Part shown: positions 1 to 6,566 of the stretch, in pieces
Layout of the letters: the number at the start of each line of letters is the position of its first letter
Numbering within the stretch: the stretch's first letter is position 1
Source of the DNA: a virus
Virus record (IMG/VR): IMGVR_UViG_3300023236_000686
Span: 1-22,026 of that record
Strand: one strand, 5' to 3'
Length of the DNA stretch: 22,026 nt
Made by a program: the position numbers and the translations under genes
Notes under the pieces: model-generated
The model's input: only the letters and a program-made list of their open reading frames with translations
Database searches by the model: none
What the model was told of the DNA's origin: nothing

Positions 1-370
1 CGTCTGGTGAATCTTCTTCATGTAATTTTTTTAACATCTGAGCATCACTTGTTAAACTGAATCCGTTACCTAATTTAAGAGTGTTCTTACAACTCCATTC
101 GTCTGTGTGTAGTAATAAAATACTTTCTTGGTTTACTGGTCCACCTTGGTAAACTAGGTCCTTCATGTCAACTGTTGCAAATCCTTTAGATTCTAATATC
201 TTTTTTAATTTTGTTCTTGTGGGTTTATTAATAACAAGCCCTGCCACATGTTGCGGAGACTCTTCATATACAAATACTACACTTCTTGCAAATGTACTAT
301 CCTGCCCCATTTTGGGAGTAGAGATTAGTATCTTATTTTGCCATTTAGATCCTGTTATCGATGTTCTCAT
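1..370 (-). CDS. AlgH/YqgE (DUF179) family protein, partial
   Basis: Reading the minus strand from ATG at 370 gives 123 codons without a stop before the window edge, so the C-terminus is missing. The protein shows the family pattern in order: an N-terminal GSKWQNKILISTP segment (the family's 'G.LLIA.P.M'), a 'FARSVVFVYEES' strand, the GLVINKP signature near residues 46-52, then VYQGGPVN and a LLLH strand. These are hallmarks of AlgH/YqgE proteins, whose biochemical role is still unclear in bacteria. Its ATG overlaps the TGA of the upstream gene (ATGA), so the two are probably translated together. AlgH-like proteins are usual in proteobacteria; next to phage-type small genes it is unexpected. 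I recognised the family by motif, not by search. Confidence 0.8.
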   Translation of the reverse strand, partial: MRTSITGSKWQNKILISTPKMGQDSTFARSVVFVYEESPQHVAGLVINKPTRTKLKKILESKGFATVDMKDLVYQGGPVNQESILLLHTDEWSCKNTLKLGNGFSLTSDAQMLKKLHEEDSPD

Positions 371-603
371 TTACTATACAATGGTAATGGTCCGCCGTAT
401 GGCTCGCCTTTAATCTTCTTTCCAGAAACATAAACTCTCTTCTTGCCAATCTTGTAAGATTTTTTTCCTGAACGTTTTCTGTAACCTTGACTTTTACAAC
501 TTGCCAACTGACTGGCACCCAGTGCATGATCAGGTTTTTTGCTTCTACACAATGCTTTACTGGCAGGCCCTGCTTCGGATATTATTACTTCTTGTACTTT
601 CAT
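367..603 (-). CDS. Small basic phage-type protein
   Basis: A 78-residue, strongly basic protein. It starts with a short acidic/hydrophobic tag (MKVQEVIISEAG) followed by two Cys (CRSKKPDHALGA, ASCKSQGYRKR) and a Lys/Gly-rich tail ending GEPYGGPLP. From memory, similar small proteins with 'ALGAS.LASCKSQG' and 'GGPLP' recur in T4-like marine phages; the function is unknown to me. The ATG at 603 has no good Shine-Dalgarno, but a TAAATA box lies at 609-614, overlapping the stop of the upstream gene. The stop overlaps the start of the AlgH-like gene by ATGA. Lysine and arginine content would fit nucleic-acid binding or a virion-internal protein, but that is inference. Confidence 0.7.
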   Translation of the reverse strand: MKVQEVIISEAGPASKALCRSKKPDHALGASQLASCKSQGYRKRSGKKSYKIGKKRVYVSGKKIKGEPYGGPLPLYSK

Positions 604-611
604 AAAAATAT

Positions 612-821
612 TTAGCGATATTTGTCTGCTGAATTGCCCGCCTGAACCTCTGGTAACATCTTAAAAGTGAGTGCCTTCCTAGTGCCTCTAGTGGTCTTTA
701 TAACCACATCTCCAGACTTTTCAAAATGTTCTATTTTTGTGATGGTTGCTTTTTCTTCCTTGTGACCAACTAGAATCTGTTGACCTAGTGCTAGATTTAT
801 CTGAATGGATCGTAACTTCAT
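612..821 (-). CDS. Small beta-rich phage-type protein
   Basis: A 69-residue protein starting MKLRSIQINLALGQQ. The start at 821 is chosen over the longer reading frame at 833 because a strong Shine-Dalgarno (GGAGG, 827-831) sits five bases upstream of it. Alternating hydrophobic residues (ILVGHKEEKATITKIEHF, DVVIKTTRG) suggest a small beta-barrel or SH3-like fold. Proteins with a 'TTRG.R.ALTFK' ending resemble small hypothetical proteins of T4-like marine phages as I remember them. No catalytic motif is visible. It follows speD on the same strand, and a TAAATA box (852-857) overlaps the speD stop codon, so it may have its own promoter. Confidence 0.75.
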   Translation of the reverse strand: MKLRSIQINLALGQQILVGHKEEKATITKIEHFEKSGDVVIKTTRGTRKALTFKMLPEVQAGNSADKYR

Positions 822-854
822 GCTCACCTCCATTAGGTTGTGTGATAAACATAT

Positions 855-1313
855 TTATCTAGAAAGTATGCTGTCCATTGCTTCAACAATTTCTGTGGTT
901 GTGTAATTGTGTGTTGGCAAGGGTCTTGCTGGAGGGGTGTAATCTAGTTCTTGTAAACCGTGTTCTCTATCGATGTATTTCCAATCTACTTTACCTATAT
1001 CAAACTGTTGTAACCATTCAAACACTGTGTTGGGATCAAATGCTCCACAAGTGTACACATCAAGTTGTATGATAGCAGGCGTTGTTTCGTCCCAACTATG
1101 TAATACAATGTGACTGGTTTCTATAATTGCGGCAACAGTTAATCCTCGGTTGCCTTCCATTTCAACATACTTGGCAAACGGACCCATCAACAGTTTCATA
1201 TCAATGCGTTCGATTAAATTAGCAAGTGAATTGATAGCAAATGTTTCATCCTTAGGAGGATTGTTTGCTTCTGCTCTTATTATAATGTGTTTGTGTTCTA
1301 ATAGTTTTGTCAT
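855..1313 (-). CDS. speD: S-adenosylmethionine decarboxylase, class 1B (SpeD-like)
   Basis: AdoMet decarboxylase removes CO2 from S-adenosylmethionine to make the aminopropyl donor for spermidine synthesis, using a pyruvoyl group made by self-cleavage. The start at 1313 gives 152 residues, usual for the short bacterial form, and lies ten bases after a TAAATA box; a longer frame from 1352 would add 13 residues that do not look like family sequence. The processing region reads ETSHIVLHSWDE: Ser67 is the expected pyruvoyl precursor, His72 the processing histidine, and Cys89 in DVYTCG the catalytic acid. The residue before the serine is Thr rather than the usual Glu. No spermidine synthase gene is in the window. 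T4-like cyanophages are known to carry speD, so the gene fits either a cell or a virus. Confidence 0.88.
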   Translation of the reverse strand: MTKLLEHKHIIIRAEANNPPKDETFAINSLANLIERIDMKLLMGPFAKYVEMEGNRGLTVAAIIETSHIVLHSWDETTPAIIQLDVYTCGAFDPNTVFEWLQQFDIGKVDWKYIDREHGLQELDYTPPARPLPTHNYTTTEIVEAMDSILSR

Positions 1314-1362
1314 ATTCAATCTATATTTATGAAAAGCCAATAAAACTAGCACTTTATAACCA

Positions 1363-1391
1363 TTGACATTTCGGTTATTTTATTGTAATAT
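1363..1391 (+). promoter_or_regulatory. Sigma70-type promoter giving a near-leaderless mRNA
   Basis: TTGACA at 1363-1368, 17-base spacer, TAATAT at 1386-1391. The start codon of the next gene is at 1397, so the predicted transcription start falls on the ATG. No Shine-Dalgarno could fit. Confidence 0.7.
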
Positions 1392-1396
1392 AAAGT

Positions 1397-1627
1397 ATGA
1401 ATAGAATATTGTCAACAATTATTTTACTGACGTTGCTTCAAGGCTGTTCAGCCACAATGGGAGAATGGCAAAAAGGTGCCAAGGCTCCTGGTTACAGAGC
1501 ACACGATGTTTGTTTTGTGTGTGGAGAACAGATCAAATTTTTTCAAAACGAACCATACAGTTGGTCAAAATTTGTAGAAGAAACTGATTATTACAACAAC
1601 TCGGACACTGTGAAACTGCCTTGGTAG
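1397..1627 (+). CDS. Small lipoprotein with a CxxC motif
   Basis: A 76-residue protein with a hydrophobic N-terminal signal (residues 5-14) and a lipobox LQGC (Cys17), predicting lipid anchoring after signal peptidase II cleavage. The mature part holds CFVCGEQ (Cys39 and Cys42), a CxxCG knuckle that could bind a metal or form a disulfide, and ends in aromatic-rich sequence (YSWSKF, DYYNN). I do not recognise a family. The gene has its own consensus promoter and appears leaderless. It is divergent from speD. Confidence 0.72.
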   Translation: MNRILSTIILLTLLQGCSATMGEWQKGAKAPGYRAHDVCFVCGEQIKFFQNEPYSWSKFVEETDYYNNSDTVKLPW

Positions 1628-1659
1628 AAAAAGTCAATGAAACTGCGGTTTCTGTGCAG

Positions 1660-1705
1660 TTGACAGGTGGTACCAAAATGTGTTATAATAAGATAACTTA
1701 AGGAG
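1660..1705 (+). promoter_or_regulatory. Sigma70-type promoter and RBS for the small-gene operon
   Basis: TTGACA at 1660-1665, 18-base spacer, TATAAT at 1684-1689, then Shine-Dalgarno AGGAG at 1701-1705, five bases before the ATG at 1711. This is the only strong promoter I see for the run of coupled genes up to about 3597. Confidence 0.75.
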
Positions 1706-1710
1706 AAAAA

Positions 1711-1884
1711 ATGTTTACAGAATCAAACAAAGAACAAGTTGCTGATTTAGAACGTCAAAAAATAACAGTAAAAGACCAATTAGAGTTTGAAACCAATACA
1801 AAAAAGATTATTGAATTGGACGAACAACTGTATGAAATAGAAGATACTATCAAAAAATTAACTCAAGGTACTAGAATAGTATGA
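1711..1884 (+). CDS. Small coiled-coil protein
   Basis: A 57-residue, almost wholly helical and charged protein (MFTESNKEQVADLE...). Hydrophobic residues spaced by three and four from about residue 10 to 52 suggest a coiled coil; there is no membrane segment, Cys or catalytic motif. A consensus promoter and AGGAG ribosome site precede it, making it the first gene of the operon. Its TGA overlaps the next ATG (ATGA). Family not recognised. Confidence 0.65.
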   Translation: MFTESNKEQVADLERQKITVKDQLEFETNTKKIIELDEQLYEIEDTIKKLTQGTRIV

Positions 1885-2012
1885 TTAAGAAAAAAAGAAA
1901 CAAGTTAGAAAGAAAACTAGACGAATACAACCACACAATGGAGTTGATTAGAACTATCATTCCCGTTGCGATACTATGTCTTCAGGTAGTTATATTGGTG
2001 AAACTTATATGA
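1881..2012 (+). CDS. Small single-pass membrane protein
   Basis: A 43-residue protein: a very basic N-terminus (KKKRNKLERK), then one hydrophobic segment (about residues 22-42, TIIPVAILCLQVVILV). The positive N-terminal part predicts a cytoplasmic N-terminus. ATGA overlaps at both ends couple its translation to its neighbours. No family recognised; such tiny membrane proteins are frequent in phage early regions. Confidence 0.6.
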   Translation: MIKKKRNKLERKLDEYNHTMELIRTIIPVAILCLQVVILVKLI

Positions 2013-2149
2013 TGAAAAAGAAAAGAATACAAAAAGAATACAAATTAACCAAAAAGGATTGGATTGAGTTGTTAAACTTTTGGCCCATGACCATTGTGGT
2101 GCCCATTATGTTGATACTGATCCTGTTCGGACCATGGATAATGTCATGA
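2009..2149 (+). CDS. Small single-pass membrane protein
   Basis: A 46-residue protein with a basic N-terminal half (MMKKKRIQKEYKLTKKDW) and a C-terminal membrane segment (residues 25-44, with TIVVPIMLILILFGPW). Two in-frame ATGs lie side by side at 2009 and 2012; the first overlaps the upstream stop. Its TGA overlaps the next ATG (ATGA at 2146). The architecture matches the preceding gene, so the two may be partners or distant paralogues, but sequence identity is too low to claim it. Confidence 0.6.
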   Translation: MMKKKRIQKEYKLTKKDWIELLNFWPMTIVVPIMLILILFGPWIMS

Positions 2150-2325
2150 ATGAAATTTTAATATTTGGATTGAGTATTGGTGCAATAATCTATATCAGTT
2201 TTAAACTAGGCAAAGAACAAGGCACAATGTTAGCCAGTGCAAGAGCAGTGGACATGATGATTTCAATGGGTTATCTAAAAGAAACCGACAAAGGTGAAAT
2301 AGAAAAGGTGGAAAATGACAAATAA
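2146..2325 (+). CDS. Small membrane-anchored protein
   Basis: A 59-residue protein starting MNEILIFGLSIGAIIYISF (one membrane segment, residues 3-19), then a soluble tail with ASARAVDMMISMGYLKE and an acidic, Lys-rich end. The start at 2146 overlaps the upstream stop as ATGA; the longer frame back to 2080 would overlap the upstream gene and is not needed. N-anchored, C-cytoplasmic topology is likely because the tail is highly charged. Family not recognised. Confidence 0.62.
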   Translation: MNEILIFGLSIGAIIYISFKLGKEQGTMLASARAVDMMISMGYLKETDKGEIEKVENDK

Positions 2326-2515
2326 AATAAACTTGGTGATCAATCTAAGTATTTTGGCTCTGTTGATTTACCTTGCAGTATCTGTAAAAACACTTCAAGA
2401 CAAAGTATTTCCAGATCCTAAAGTAATGATACCGTTGAGTTCGTCAGTGACTGACGATGCTTTCAGAGATGCAATCAAAAATCTTTTGATTCAGAAATTA
2501 CAAGAGGTCAAATAA
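2315..2515 (+). CDS. Small membrane-anchored protein
   Basis: A 66-residue protein with one N-terminal membrane segment (residues 6-23, LVINLSILALLIYLAV) and a soluble tail with PSSSVTDD-like turns and a C-terminal amphipathic helix (FRDAIKNLLIQKLQEV). It overlaps the previous gene by 11 bases in another frame and its TAA shares a base with the next ATG. It has the same N-anchored layout as its upstream neighbour. No family recognised. Confidence 0.62.
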   Translation: MTNKINLVINLSILALLIYLAVSVKTLQDKVFPDPKVMIPLSSSVTDDAFRDAIKNLLIQKLQEVK

Positions 2516-2667
2516 TGAATAGATTAGCAAAAATGTTCGAACCCAGTAAAGAAAGACTGATTCGTAATGCTAGAAACTCTATGCTTACAGCACACGATCC
2601 TTGGTTTAAATCATATTGGGAAAGAGTTTTAAATCATCTACTAACAGTTTACAAAAGACATGACTAA
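2515..2667 (+). CDS. Small basic soluble protein
   Basis: A 50-residue protein, basic and rich in aromatic residues (HDPWFKSYWERVLNHL), without a membrane segment. It begins at the last base of the upstream stop (TAATG) and overlaps the next gene by eight bases. The spacing keeps it in the coupled operon. Function unknown. Confidence 0.6.
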   Translation: MNRLAKMFEPSKERLIRNARNSMLTAHDPWFKSYWERVLNHLLTVYKRHD

Positions 2668-2971
2668 TAAAAAACATATTAAATTAAACGACAAGATTAA
2701 AGCCTTGAACTCCACAAGAGTTTACAAAAAAGTTACACCAATGCACGATTTAAGTTGGTATGTCAAATGGGTGTCTGTGGTTTTTGTTATAGTAGGATGG
2801 ATGCTACACGCAGTCAACCTGTATCCAATCAACGTGGCAGTTCAGATGATCGGTGTTGCTGGTTGGTTGTGGGTAGGAATACTTTGGCACGACAGAGCAT
2901 TGATTGTGTTGAACAGTATTGGTGTTGCATTGCTTGGTTTGGGACTATTAAATTATTGGGTAGGAGCATAA
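2660..2971 (+). CDS. Three-pass membrane protein, DUF6552-like
   Basis: A 103-residue protein. After a basic N-terminus, the core reads HDLSWYVKWVSVVFVIVGWM, then a second segment (about 58-78) ending GWLWVGILWHDRA, then a third (about 82-102). The 'DLSWYVKW' and 'GWLWVG.LW.DRALI' blocks match my memory of a short uncharacterised membrane family, labelled DUF6552, in marine phages and bacteria; the label is uncertain. Three helices with conserved Trp residues and a HDR turn between helices two and three suggest a small inner-membrane protein. It lies inside the coupled run of membrane genes. Confidence 0.75.
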   Translation: MTNKKHIKLNDKIKALNSTRVYKKVTPMHDLSWYVKWVSVVFVIVGWMLHAVNLYPINVAVQMIGVAGWLWVGILWHDRALIVLNSIGVALLGLGLLNYWVGA

Positions 2972-3229
2972 ATGTCAGACGATATCAAAAAGAAAATTCA
3001 AATTGCAGAGCATCACGAAGAATTATACTCAGAAACATTTGAACAATTAGTTAACCAAGCAGTAGACAATGATCATCAAATGGTAGCCAGTGTGTATTTG
3101 GCGTTGGGTTTGAAACTTTATCGTTCGTGTTTACCCAAAGAAGACTTTCAAAGATTACTGGATGATGTTTGTTCATCAGCAGTAGACATTGAACCTTTTC
3201 AAAAAGATAAGAAAGAGGTTGTACATTAA
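2972..3229 (+). CDS. Small soluble helical protein
   Basis: An 85-residue acidic, helical protein (MSDDIKKKIQIAEHHEE...) with two Cys (CLPKEDF and DDVCSSA). It starts directly after the stop of the membrane protein (TAA ATG) and its last base begins the next ATG (TAATG). No catalytic motif or fold is obvious. A role alongside the DUF6552-like protein is suggested only by coupling. Confidence 0.68.
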   Translation: MSDDIKKKIQIAEHHEELYSETFEQLVNQAVDNDHQMVASVYLALGLKLYRSCLPKEDFQRLLDDVCSSAVDIEPFQKDKKEVVH

Positions 3230-3420
3230 TGGTTAGAAAAGTGAGCAAAAAGAAATTGATAGACATCTTGAAAGGCTCGAACAAAGACGCTGTGGTAGAA
3301 GCATATCAAAACATAGCAGACTGTATCAGAAGTGATCAAGTGCCTGCCAGCGATGTAGCGAAGTTCTTTTCAAACAAAGATTTTTACAAATGGTACAAAA
3401 CAAAATACTTGACTTATTAA
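3229..3420 (+). CDS. Small basic helical protein
   Basis: A 63-residue basic protein, MVRKVSKKKLIDILKGSNKD..., ending FFSNKDFYKWYKTKYLTY. Two or three helices are likely; the Lys/Tyr-rich C-terminus could bind nucleic acid. It starts on the stop of the previous gene. A 14-codon frame at 3425-3469 lies between it and the next gene and is probably only part of the ribosome-binding region. Confidence 0.65.
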   Translation: MVRKVSKKKLIDILKGSNKDAVVEAYQNIADCIRSDQVPASDVAKFFSNKDFYKWYKTKYLTY

Positions 3421-3465
3421 CACAATGGATATATTATTAACAAAAAGGCAAAAAGGAAAGGCAAT

Positions 3466-3597
3466 ATGATCAAAGGCATAATAATTGGTGCAATCGGAAT
3501 GTACATATATCTTGTACAACCAGAGTGGGCCTCAACTATTACTGAATATGCAAACAATCTGTATAATTCAATAATTGAAACAGCACAAAACAAATAA
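3466..3597 (+). CDS. Small single-pass membrane protein
   Basis: A 43-residue protein, MIKGIIIGAIGMYIYLVQPEW..., with one N-terminal membrane segment (residues 3-17) and a polar tail. A purine-rich AAAGGAAAGG stretch (3452-3461) just upstream can serve as the ribosome site. It is the last gene of the first coupled block. Too short to assign to a family. Confidence 0.55.
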   Translation: MIKGIIIGAIGMYIYLVQPEWASTITEYANNLYNSIIETAQNK

Positions 3598-3634
3598 CTT
3601 CTAATTGTTTGTTTTATTATAGAAAGAGACATTA

Positions 3635-3838
3635 ATGACACAATACTCATCACACGATTGGAGAAAGAACACCGACGATGCTGTTGTTGTAGACACCAAC
3701 TCGGCAACTCTTAAAGTCAACGACTGTATAGTCAGATTCACACACCCAAAGTCCTTGAAGACAGAGGAAGTTGATGTGTCCAGGCTGATAAGGGTTTTCT
3801 GCAATAACCAAGACTCACACAGAAGGAGTGTGAAATGA
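3635..3838 (+). CDS. Small soluble beta-rich protein
   Basis: A 67-residue protein (MTQYSSHDWRKNTDDAVVV...) with alternating hydrophobic residues in its centre (DAVVVDTNSATLKV, DCIVRFTHP, EEVDVSRLIRVF), which predict a small beta domain. Its TGA overlaps the next ATG (ATGATGA). Family not recognised. Confidence 0.62.
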   Translation: MTQYSSHDWRKNTDDAVVVDTNSATLKVNDCIVRFTHPKSLKTEEVDVSRLIRVFCNNQDSHRRSVK

Positions 3839-4122
3839 TGAGACCTAAAAATGCTCCAAAATTCAAAAAAGTTGTCAAACTGCAACGACTTGATTTGCCA
3901 GAATTAAGTTTGGAAGGGAAAGCAAAGGAAAGAGAAAAACTTATGAAAGAGTTTCTTGCCAAAGGTGGCAAAGTTGAAAAAGTTCCTTACGGAGTTACTA
4001 ATCAAGAAATGGGTATATCTAATCAGAATGCAGGTTGGATTCCTCCTAAAACAATTACTCCAAAAACTTGGCGTAGTAAAAAAACTAAAGCCTCAAACAA
4101 ATCTAAAAAATCTAGTAACTAA
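3835..4122 (+). CDS. Small basic protein with a KEFLAKGGKVEKV motif
   Basis: A 95-residue, very basic protein. A helix (EREKLMKEFL) leads into AKGGKVEKVPYG, then a linker and a Lys/Ser-rich, probably disordered tail. The 13-residue block KEFLAKGGKVEKV occurs again, letter for letter, in the minus-strand gene at 14149-14328. From memory, 'FLAKGG.(I/V)...P' is a recurring motif in small proteins of marine T4-like phages. It is coupled to the preceding gene by overlap. Function unknown. Confidence 0.68.
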   Translation: MMRPKNAPKFKKVVKLQRLDLPELSLEGKAKEREKLMKEFLAKGGKVEKVPYGVTNQEMGISNQNAGWIPPKTITPKTWRSKKTKASNKSKKSSN

Positions 4123-4169
4123 AACATATACACTACTGTTATCACTGTTCATAGGTAAATACTGTTATC

Positions 4170-4541
4170 ATGAAAAACCTTATTTGGGGAATATTAATTG
4201 CTGTATTTTTATTAAATTTTAGCATAACTGCGGAAGAAACACCCGAAACTCCAAATATCACTTTGCCCACATTGTCTCCAGGTTACCATTGGGAGAGGTT
4301 GCCTATGATTTGTGCTGAAGGGAAAAAAATTATTAACGATTTGACAGAAAAAGGATTTGTGCCTGTAAACATGAGTTTGGGCAGAAAAGGTGCTGACCCA
4401 GAAGGCGAACCTGTGTTTCTGATCACATATTTTGTTGGTCAAAATTTATCCAGCACTGCGGCAACAATGAATATCCCAGTCAGTGAAGACACTTGTCTGC
4501 TGTTTCTTACTCACGATTTAGTATTATCTGAACCACAATAG
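4170..4541 (+). CDS. Secreted or periplasmic hypothetical protein
   Basis: A 123-residue protein with a clear signal peptide (hydrophobic residues 3-18, then SITAEE as the likely cleavage area). The mature part has LPTLSPGYHWERLP and two Cys (MICAEG and EDTCLLF) that could form a disulfide outside the cytoplasm. Strand-rich C-terminal half (VFLITYFVGQ, CLLFLTHDLVL). A TAAATA box at 4156-4161 lies eight bases upstream of the ATG and no Shine-Dalgarno is visible. No family recognised. Confidence 0.7.
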   Translation: MKNLIWGILIAVFLLNFSITAEETPETPNITLPTLSPGYHWERLPMICAEGKKIINDLTEKGFVPVNMSLGRKGADPEGEPVFLITYFVGQNLSSTAATMNIPVSEDTCLLFLTHDLVLSEPQ

Positions 4542-4555
4542 CATAAACAGTTGGT

Positions 4556-4747
4556 ATGAGAACTATCGAATACCCTGTCAAAATTTATCTAATGCACACT
4601 GATGACGACAGTTGTTTCAAAGTGTATGCCATGGATCTTCAAGATGCTTACGAAACACTGTTGGAAAATGAACCAACAATCAAACTGGATGATGTCCAAT
4701 TTGTTGAGGAACACAAGTGTGCCGGTGTTACCGAAGCCATACATTAA
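4556..4747 (+). CDS. Small acidic hypothetical protein
   Basis: A 63-residue acidic protein (MRTIEYPVKIYLMHTDDDSCF...). The layout beta-strand, 'YAMDLQDAYETLLENEP' helix, strand 'DDVQFVEEH' suggests a small alpha/beta domain. It directly precedes the groEL promoter but is not groES: it lacks the mobile-loop and the beta-barrel sequence of the 10-kDa chaperonin. Function unknown. Confidence 0.65.
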   Translation: MRTIEYPVKIYLMHTDDDSCFKVYAMDLQDAYETLLENEPTIKLDDVQFVEEHKCAGVTEAIH

Positions 4748-4764
4748 AATATATTCATTATCCA

Positions 4765-4792
4765 CTTGACAAACACACACAAATGCTTATAT
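4765..4792 (+). promoter_or_regulatory. Heat-shock-like (sigma32-type) promoter of groEL
   Basis: CTTGAC at 4765-4770, 15-base spacer, CTTATAT at 4786-4792. The dnaK promoter has the same two boxes with the same spacer. The boxes resemble RpoH promoters as described in alphaproteobacteria (CTTG at -35, a pyrimidine-TAT type -10). A sigma70 reading (TTGACA-N18-TATACT) also fits, so the promoter may be dual. Confidence 0.6.
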
Positions 4793-4826
4793 ACTAGCAT
4801 AGTATTAACAAAGGAGTATTATACAC

Positions 4827-6482
4827 ATGGCAATTAATGGTAAAACAAAAAAAGTAGAATTCGGATCTCGTAGCAGAAACAAACTAATTCAGGGAGTAGA
4901 TATTCTAGCAAATGCTGTGAGAATAACTCTAGGACCCAAAGGTAGAAATGTTGTTCTACAAAGAACATGGGGTGCTCCAGCAATAACCAAAGATGGTGTC
5001 ACAGTAGCAAAAGAAATTTTATTAAAAGATGATCTAGCCAACATGGGTGCTCAGATGGTTAAGGAAGTTGCCAGCAGAACCAACGAAGAAGCAGGCGATG
5101 GCACAACCACTGCCACAGTGTTAGCTCAAGCAATTGTTAATGAAGGTATTAAGTATATCACTGCCGGAATGAACCCAATGGATTTAAAAAGAGGAATGGA
5201 CAAAGCCACTGATGCAGTGGTTGAACAACTCTCTAAAATATCAAAACAATGTAAAACACAAAACGAAATAGAACAAGTTGGAACTATATCTGCCAACTCA
5301 GACAAAGACATAGGATCTATGATTGCTGAGGCTATGGAAAAAGTTGGTAAAGAAGGTGTTATCACTGTTGAAAAAGGCAAGACCATGAAGAATGAACTGG
5401 AAGTTGTAGAAGGATTGCAATTTGATAGAGGCTATATGAGTCCGTACTTCATCAACGATCCAGCAAAACAACTTGTGGAACTGGAAGATGTCTACATTAT
5501 ATTAACAGGTAAGCACGTTAGAACTGTTCAAGAAATTGTTCCTCTATTAGAAGAACTTGCCAAAAAGAACAAACCGTTTTTATTTGTGTGCGAAGATGCT
5601 GAAGGAGAAGCACTAGCCACATTAGTGATGAACAATGCCAAAGGCACAATTAGATGTGCGGCAGTTCACTCTCCAGGGTATGGCAACAGCAGAAAAGCAA
5701 TGTTGCAAGATATGGCAACACTGACCGGCGGTGAAGTGATATCAGACGACACAGGATTAACTTTAGAAAAAGCCAAACTGGAAGACCTTGGACAAGCATC
5801 AAGAGTAGTTGTAGACAAAAACACAACCACAATCATAGGTGGCAAGGGATTTAAATCTAAAATAGACAGCAGAGTTGCAGAGCTCAAAAAACAGATTGAA
5901 ATGAGTGAGGGCGGCGATGACAAAAGAAAATTAGAAGAAAGATTAGCCAAACTTACAGGCGGCGTCGCAGTGATTAGAGTGGGTGCCGCAACCGAAGTTG
6001 AAGTGCAGGAGAAAAAAGACAGAATTGAAGATGCCTTAAATGCTACCAAAGCCGCAGTTGAAGATGGTATTGTGCCAGGAGGTGGAGTTGCTTTCTTAAG
6101 AGCCAAACAAAAGATTGAAAATCTGCAAGGAGACAACGAAGATCAAACAGCAGGCATACAGATTGTGTTGAAAGCAATTGAATCCCCTGTGAGACAGATT
6201 ATTGCCAACGCAGGCGGATCGCCAGATGTGATTATAAATGAAATACTGAAAGGTAAAGGTAACTTTGGTTATGATGCTGGAACAGGTAATTTTGGTGACA
6301 TGATTGAATTGGGTATTATCGATCCTACCAAAGTGACAAAAACAGCACTGATAAATGCTTCAAGTATTGCTGGATTATTAATCACAACAGGAGCATCAGT
6401 GTTTGATGAACCCGAGCCTGTTAAGAAAGATTGGGATCCTGTGGAAAATACTAACATGAAATCTGGGGATTTCTACGATTAG
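4827..6482 (+). CDS. groEL: Chaperonin GroEL (60 kDa), divergent apical domain and tail
   Basis: GroEL forms a double-ring ATP-driven folding chamber in the cytoplasm, capped by GroES. The 551-residue protein is full length. ATP-site motifs are intact: LGPKGRNV near residues 35-42, GDGTTTATV (Asp91 corresponds to E. coli Asp87), and the equatorial [11 protein letters not shown]; the family Asp in [15 protein letters not shown] is present. The apical domain departs from the usual sequence: [13 protein letters not shown] replaces the common APGFGDRRKAML, and the polypeptide/GroES-binding helix reads ALATLVMNN. The C-terminus ends KSGDFYD, without the Gly-Gly-Met repeat tail. No groES is adjacent, which is unusual because the two normally form an operon. 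A Shine-Dalgarno AAGGAG precedes the ATG and a heat-shock-like promoter lies upstream. Divergence could mean a viral or second-copy GroEL. Confidence 0.97.
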   Translation: MAINGKTKKVEFGSRSRNKLIQGVDILANAVRITLGPKGRNVVLQRTWGAPAITKDGVTVAKEILLKDDLANMGAQMVKEVASRTNEEAGDGTTTATVLAQAIVNEGIKYITAGMNPMDLKRGMDKATDAVVEQLSKISKQCKTQNEIEQVGTISANSDKDIGSMIAEAMEKVGKEGVITVEKGKTMKNELEVVEGLQFDRGYMSPYFINDPAKQLVELEDVYIILTGKHVRTVQEIVPLLEELAKKNKPFLFVCEDAEGEALATLVMNNAKGTIRCAAVHSPGYGNSRKAMLQDMATLTGGEVISDDTGLTLEKAKLEDLGQASRVVVDKNTTTIIGGKGFKSKIDSRVAELKKQIEMSEGGDDKRKLEERLAKLTGGVAVIRVGAATEVEVQEKKDRIEDALNATKAAVEDGIVPGGGVAFLRAKQKIENLQGDNEDQTAGIQIVLKAIESPVRQIIANAGGSPDVIINEILKGKGNFGYDAGTGNFGDMIELGIIDPTKVTKTALINASSIAGLLITTGASVFDEPEPVKKDWDPVENTNMKSGDFYD

Positions 6483-6495
6483 TTTACCAAAAACT

Positions 6496-6523
6496 CTTGA
6501 CATTTGACAAAGAGTGCTTATAT
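6496..6523 (+). promoter_or_regulatory. Heat-shock-like (sigma32-type) promoter of dnaK
   Basis: CTTGAC at 6496-6501, 15-base spacer, CTTATAT at 6517-6523, the same boxes and spacing as in front of groEL. A second TTGACA (6505-6510) lies inside the spacer. There is no terminator hairpin between groEL and this promoter, so read-through from groEL is possible. Confidence 0.62.
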
Positions 6524-6566
6524 ATAATTTACATAATAAAAAACTCGCTTAACAAGGAGAATTAAA

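Noticed and set aside
165-413. Plus-strand open frame of 82 codons
   Set aside because: It runs antisense to the AlgH/YqgE frame, whose family motifs are clear, and has no ribosome site.
3425-3469. 14-codon frame between two small genes
   Set aside because: Too short, and it coincides with the purine-rich ribosome site of the gene at 3466.
4556-4747. Possible groES before groEL
   Set aside because: The 63-residue product is too short and has neither the mobile loop nor the beta-barrel residues of GroES.
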